This document shows positions 58,866 to 64,000 of a stretch of 64,000 nucleotides of DNA, one piece after another. Numbering within the stretch: the stretch's first letter is position 1; every line of letters starts with the position of its first letter. The translations under genes were made by a program, and so were the position numbers. Under the pieces are notes generated by a model. The model was not told where the DNA came from, made no database searches, and saw only the letters and a program-made list of their open reading frames with translations. Source of the DNA: Larix kaempferi (lineage: Eukaryota; Streptophyta; Pinopsida; Pinales; Pinaceae); NCBI GenBank assembly GCA_027924585.1, contig BSBM01001068.1:1022501-1086500 (forward strand), given 5' to 3'.

Positions 58866-61045
58866 CCACCACAAGTGCCTAGTGGATGATTTTCCAAAGT
58901 TGACCCCGTGTGCAAAAATTGCACACTCCCTCACTGAGAAAAACCCTAGTTTCCAAGATGGACATACAAGATGACACCGGGGCCATCGGACCGGAGGGGA
59001 GGGGCACACCTAGCACTATCTCGGTATCCTGAATCCAACGGAGTCGACGGTTCGTCAATCCGAGCCACGATCTTCATTCTATGGCTCGTTCTGTCTCGCA
59101 TCCAAAAGGCCTTTAGGGACACCTGCTGGATAACTATCGGGGGCATAGAACTCCAACCGTGCAAGTTCTAGGGTGTCATGCAAGTGTGTCTAGGTAGGTT
59201 CCGACTGGGAACACTAGCCATAAGTGCCCGGTGGATGATTTTCCAAAGTTGACCCCCGTGTGCAAAAATTGCACACCCCTTCACTGAGCAAAACCCTAGT
59301 TTCCAAGATGGATGTACAAGACGACAATGGGGCCAATGGACCAAAGGGGAGGGGCACCTCTATCACTATCCCGGTGTGCTGAATCCAACAAAGTGGATGG
59401 TTTGTCAATCTGAGCCACGGTCTTCATTCTATGGCTCGTTTCGTCTTGCATCCAAAAGGCCTTCAGGGACACCTGTTGGATACCTGTCGGGGGCATAGAA
59501 CTCTATCCGTGCAACAAAACCGGGTTCCGGGGAGTCATGCAAGTGTGCATAGGTAGGTTACGGCCAGGAACGCTAGCCACAAGTGCCCGATGGATGATTT
59601 TCCAAAGTTGACCCCTGTGTGCAAAAATTGCACACTCCCTCATTGATCAAAACCCTAGTTTCCAAGATGGACGTAGAAGATGACAACGAGGCCACCGGAC
59701 CGGAGGGGAGGGGAACCCCTAGCACTATCACGGCATCCTGAATCCAACGGAGTCAACGGTTCGTCGATCCGAGCCACGGTATTAATTCTATGGCTCGTTC
59801 CGTCTCGCATCCAAAATGCCTTCAGGGACACCTACTGGATACCTACCGGGGGAATAGAACTCCAACCGTGAAACAAAACCGGGCTCCAGGGATTCATGCA
59901 AGTGTGTCTAGGTAGGTTCTGGCTAGGAACGCTAGCCACAAATTCCCAATGGATGATTTTCCAAAGTTGACCCCCGTGTGCAAAAATTGCACACTCCCTC
60001 ACTGAGCAAAACCCTATTTTCCAAGATGGACGTATAAGATGACGACGGGGCCACTGAATCAGAGGGGAGGAGAACCCCTAGCCCTATCTCGATGTCCTGA
60101 ATCCAATGGAGTCTACAGTTCATCGATCCGAGCCACGATCTTCATTCTATGGCTCGTTCTGTCTCGCATCCAAAAGGCCTTCAGGGACACTTGCTGGATA
60201 CTTGTCGGGGGCATAGAACTCCAACCTTGCCACAAAAATGGGTTCTAGGGAGTCATGCAAAAGTGTCTAGGCAGGTTCCAGCCGGGAATGCTAGCCATAA
60301 GTGCCCGGTGGATGATTTTCAAAATTTGACTCCTGTGTGCAAAAATTGCACACTCCCTCACTGAGCAAAACCCTAATTTCCAAGATGGACGTACAAGATG
60401 GCACCGGGGCCACTGGACCAAAGGGGATGGGCACCCCTAGCACTATCCCGGCGTCTTGAATCCAACAGAGTTGATGGTTCATCGATCCAAGTCACGGTAT
60501 TCATTTTATGGCTCGTTCCATCTCGCATCCAAAAGGCCTTCAGGGACACCTGCCGAGGGCATAGAACTCCAACCATGCAACAAAACTGGGTTCCGGGGAG
60601 TCATGCAAGTGTGTCTAGGCAGGTTCTGGCCAAGAACGCTAGCCACAAGTGCCCGGTGGATGATTTCCCAAATTTGACCCCCGTGTGCAAATATTGCACA
60701 CGCCCTCACTGAGCAAAACCCTAGTTTCCAAGATGGATGTACAAGATGACAACGGGGCCATCAGACTAGAGGGGAGGGGCACCCCTAACACTATCTCGGC
60801 ATTTGAAATCTAACGGAGTCGACGGTTCGTCGATCCGAGCGACGATCTTCATTCTATGGTTTGTTTGGTCTCGCATCCAAAAGGCCTTCAGGGACACCTG
60901 TTGGATACCTGTCGGGGGCATAGAACTCCAACCATGCAAGAAAATTGGGTTCCGGAGAGTCATGAAAGTGTGTCTAGGTAGGTTCCGACCACGAACGCTA
61001 GCCACAAGTGCCCGGTTGATGATTTTTCAAAGTTGACCCCAATGT
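58866..61045 (+). repeat. Satellite subfamily A, ~357 bp x 6
   Basis: Monomers start at AAGTGCCCGGTGGATGATTT or variants near 58870, 59220, 59578, 59937, 60297 and 60646, and a seventh, truncated copy begins near 61003. Each contains CACTGAGCAAAACCCTAG, GATCCGAGCCACG and GGCCTTCAGGGACACCTG. Copies differ by many substitutions and small indels. Their length is close to two nucleosome repeats. The sixth copy ends where the opposite-orientation subfamily begins. Confidence 0.9.
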
Positions 61046-62065
61046 GAAGGCCATCCAAATTCGCTAAAAGGGTGCATTTCTCATATGGAGGCCCCTGGGC
61101 ATGTGTGGCCACCATGGACAGGTCGACAATGGCCATGTGGACCTGTGGGAGCCAACGAAATCCAATTCTGCTCGTTGTTTTGGGTTCCGTGGCCCCGGAG
61201 CAAATCCCCAAAGTGTCCCTAAATGGCACCAGGGTTCCTGATTAGAATGCCTGTAGCACCCAAACAGTGTCTCGGTTCATGAATCCATCGATTCTGGTGG
61301 GTCCAGGACGTTGGGTTTCAGCTAGGGGACCCCCCACAACATGCCTTGAAGACTCGGAAGCGGTGCGAATGGGCCATCTCCGGAGCTAGGGTTTTTCTTA
61401 ATGATGGCCAATCTAAATTCGCTAAAGGGGTGCATTTTTTGTCTAGAGGCCCTCGGGCATGCGTGGCCACTGTGGACATGTCCACAATGGCCACATGGAC
61501 CTATGGGAACCGACGGAATCCTAGTCCACTCGCCGGTTTGGGTTCCGTGGCCCCGAAGCAAATCCCCAAAGTGTCCCTGAATGGCCCCAGGGTGCCCGAC
61601 TAGAATGCCCGTAACACCCAAACCGTGGCTCGCTTTGTGAATTCGTCGATTTCGGTGGGTCCGGGACGCCGGGTTTCAGCTAGCGGATCCCCCACAGCAT
61701 GTCTCGAAGGCCCACAAGCGGTGCCAATGGGCCATCTCCAAAGCTACAATTTTGCTGAGTGATGGCCATTCTAAATTCGCTAAAGGGGTGCATTTCTCGT
61801 CCGTAGGACCCTGGGCATGCGTGGCCACTGTGGATAGGTCCACAATGGCCATGTGGACCTGTGGGAGCTTACGGAATCCAATTCCACTCGTCGGTTTGGG
61901 ATCCGTGGTCCCGGAGCAAATCCCCAAAGTGTCCCTGAATGGCCTGGGGGTGCCCGACTAGAATGCCCATAGCACCCGAACCGTGGCTCGGTTTGTGAAT
62001 CTGTCAATTCCGGTGGGTTCGGAACACCGCGTTTCAGCTACGGGACCCCCCACAGTGTTCCCTGA
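61046..62065 (-). repeat. Satellite subfamily B, ~357 bp, opposite orientation
   Basis: Copies begin at GGCCATYCNAATTCGCTAAA near 61049, 61406 and 61764, and each contains GGTGCATTTCTC, CCCCAAAGTGTCCCTNAATGG and GGGTTTCAGCTA. Read as reverse complement, B has CACTGAGCAAAACCCTAG, then a GAACCGAG block, then GGGACAC. That is the same order as in A, so A and B look like diverged branches of one family in opposite directions. Confidence 0.85.
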
Positions 62066-63148
62066 TGTAGAATTTTCTGCACTTTATTGTCTACTGGTTT
62101 GTGTTAACAATTTGTGGTTTTCACCTATAGCCGGTTATGCATAGGCTGTAGGTTACTTATAAAAATTTTCTGTAACAATCAAACACACAATAGAATGCTA
62201 CTAACAGGCTAAAAACACATTTAGCAATCACACAAAAAAATGATAGACTCAAAAAATTTTGGCCAAAATCAAGACCTGGAAAAACCCCCACAGGGAAAAC
62301 CAGTTAGAGAGAGAGAGAGAGTTTTATTTCATCAGCAAAATATTCCAGTCAAAATGTAATTATCTAACCACCCACAGACACCTAGATTTTTGCCTCGATT
62401 TCTGTGCCTCACAGTCTTGAAATCTGTGCCACAACTTCACGAATCTTGTACACAACTTTGCCTCGATTTCTGTGCATGAACAACACCTCGAAAACTGTGC
62501 CAAAATTACTAGAAAACAGTGCAGCAAACCACCTCAAAAACTGTGCAGAAAAACTGTCTCAAAATCTGTGCCAAAAGGTATAGTCTGTACGACTGTACGG
62601 ACCTCGATTTCTATGCCCCAAAAAAATCCGTACGGTACGAAATTCGTACACCTTTATTTTTGTGCCTGCAATATAAAATAGTCCGTACACTCCTCGATTT
62701 CTGTGCCTACAAATAATGGTTGAACTTGCCTTCGGAATCATGCTGATAATAAATGCAGACTATCTCGATTTGTGTGCCCACCAAAATCTCTGTAGCAAGC
62801 TCCTTGGAAATCGTGCCCTTGCTCTCTCTCTTCAACTCTCTTCACTTCAATCACAAAAGTGAGCTCTCTTGCCTCCCTCAAGCTTTTTGTTCTGACCCTA
62901 AGTGAGTTTTTAATCCAACGGTGAATATTGAATCTAATCCGATGGATGAGATTCAATGTGAGTGAAAATCCCTTTTATTTAATTCACATAAATAAAATCA
63001 CTCACCCACTTAAGTTAAATCAAAAAGTGACTTTCATTTTATAAAGTCTCATTAAATAGCTTTTAATGTGAGGGTCACTTTTTTCCCCCTTCTAAGTGAC
63101 TTAGGAAAAATTCATTAGGGGAACACTTCCCTAGGTACAAAACTAACA
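62066..63148. mobile_element. 1083-bp solo-LTR-like insertion in the satellite
   Basis: Ends are TGTAGAATTT...AAACTAACA, and the flanking bases are a perfect CCTGA duplication (62061-62065 and 63149-63153). The satellite alignment resumes directly after it. Inside are about eight copies of the word CTCGATTTCTGTGCC or close variants (62390-62790), but no gag or pol. LTR-type TG...CA ends and a 5-bp duplication support a solo LTR or a short non-autonomous LTR element. Confidence 0.8.
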
Positions 63149-63388
63149 CCTGAAGTTCCGGAAGTGGTGCCAATGGGCCATCTCCGGAGCTAGGATTTTG
63201 CTCAGTGATGGCCATTCCAAATTCGCTAAAGTGGTGCATTTCTCGTCCGGAGGCCCCTGGGCATGCTTGGCCACCGTGGAAAGGTCCAGAATGGCCACGT
63301 GGACCTGTGGGAGCCAACGTAATCCAAGACCACTCGTCGTTTTGGGTTCTGTGGCCCCAGGGCAAATCCCCAAAGTGTCCCTAAATGG
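63149..63388 (-). repeat. Satellite subfamily B, continued after the insertion
   Basis: The interrupted monomer resumes at CCTGAAGTTCCGGAAGTGG and continues in the same orientation as 61046-62065, to CCCCAAAGTGTCCCTAAATGG, where it stops abruptly in mid-monomer. Confidence 0.85.
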
Positions 63389-64000
63389 CAATCACTGAGC
63401 AAAACCCTATCTCCAAAGATGTCCCATTGGCACCGCTTCTGGGTTTTCAAGGCATGCTGTGGGGGGGTCGCCTAGCTAAAACCTGGTGCTCCGGACCCAC
63501 CAAAATCGATGGATTGGCGAACCGAGCAATGGTTCGAGCACTACGGGCATTCTAGTCAGGCACCTCGGGGCCATTAAGGGACACATTGGGGATTTTCTTT
63601 GGGGCCATGGATCCCAAACCAGCGAGCAGAATTGGATTCCATCATCTCCCACAGGTCCACGTGGCCATTCAGGACCTATCCACGATGGCCACGCATGCCT
63701 AGGGGCATCTGGACGAGAAATGCACCCCTTTAGTGAATTTGGAATGGCCATCATTGAGCAAAACCCTAGCTTTGGAGATGGCCCATTAGCACTGCTTCCG
63801 AGCCTTCAAGGCATGCTGTGGGGTGTCCCCTAGCTGAAACCCAGCATCTCGGACCCACTCAAATTGACGGATTCGCGAACCGAGCCCAGGTTCGGGCGCT
63901 ATGGGAATTTTAGTTGTGCACCCCGAGCCCATTCAGGGACAATTTGGGGATTTGCTCTGGGGCCACAGAACCCAAACTGGCGAGCAAAATTGGATTGCGT
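63389..64000 (+). repeat. Satellite subfamily B, inverted, running off the window
   Basis: From AATCACTGAGCAAAACCCTA the sequence is the reverse complement of subfamily B as seen at 61046-63388. One full monomer (to about 63750) and most of a second are present. The window ends inside it. Confidence 0.85.

Noticed and set aside
59671-63833. Repeated 60-115-codon frames in the satellite array
   Set aside because: They recur in each monomer on both strands, are interrupted in other copies and show no domain.

Overview
The window is plant nuclear DNA from a large, repeat-rich genome. The evidence is Ty1/copia and Ty3/gypsy elements, a CACTA (TNP2-type) transposase relic, a plant L1-type LINE with a DUF4283-like ORF1, phase-0 spliced genes, ~357-bp satellites and one intact plant glyoxal-oxidase-like gene. 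Very low gene density, nested and heavily decayed elements and ~4.4-kb solo-LTR-like insertions suggest a gymnosperm or similar giant genome. That placement is inference.

Layout. 1-4944: 3' half of a dead copia element, with three tandem-repeat blocks between pol and the 3' LTR. 5600-10700: minus-strand CACTA transposase relic with a subterminal repeat array. 10816-17643: unidentified decayed coiled-coil gene, split by a 4.3-kb LTR-like insertion (12238-16538). About 18.8-25.1 kb: minus-strand LINE. 26694-28310: the only intact host gene, an intronless glyoxal/galactose-oxidase-family protein. 29618-29715: tRNA-derived SINE with 22-bp target duplications. 32191-34748: six coding exons of an unknown proline-rich gene, joined in phase but carrying nonsense mutations and a homopolymer frameshift. 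35057-54834: complete but dead Tat-like Ty3/gypsy element with LTRs about 738 bp long and target duplication GTGTA. Its 5' LTR is split by a second 4.45-kb LTR-like insertion (duplication GAAAG). 56640-58865: (CAT/CACCAT)n minisatellite with higher-order structure. 58866-64000: two related ~357-bp satellite subfamilies with orientation switches, interrupted by a 1083-bp solo-LTR-like insertion (duplication CCTGA).

Broken reading frames share a signature: nearly every in-frame stop is TAG, TGA or TAA where CAG, CGA, CAA or TGG is expected, as methyl-cytosine deamination would produce.

The most interesting structures are arrays of short hairpins in retroelement non-coding DNA. In the copia 3' region (2994-3464) the pattern is X-ATC-AGGNN-GAT-X'. 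In the gypsy 3' region (49364-49596) it is X-CA-TCCAYG-TG-X'. Within each array the outer stem letters change from copy to copy while staying complementary. The gypsy element also carries an extra RNase H domain 3' of integrase, zinc knuckles on both sides of the protease, and a spliced-looking antisense gene between pol and the 3' LTR.
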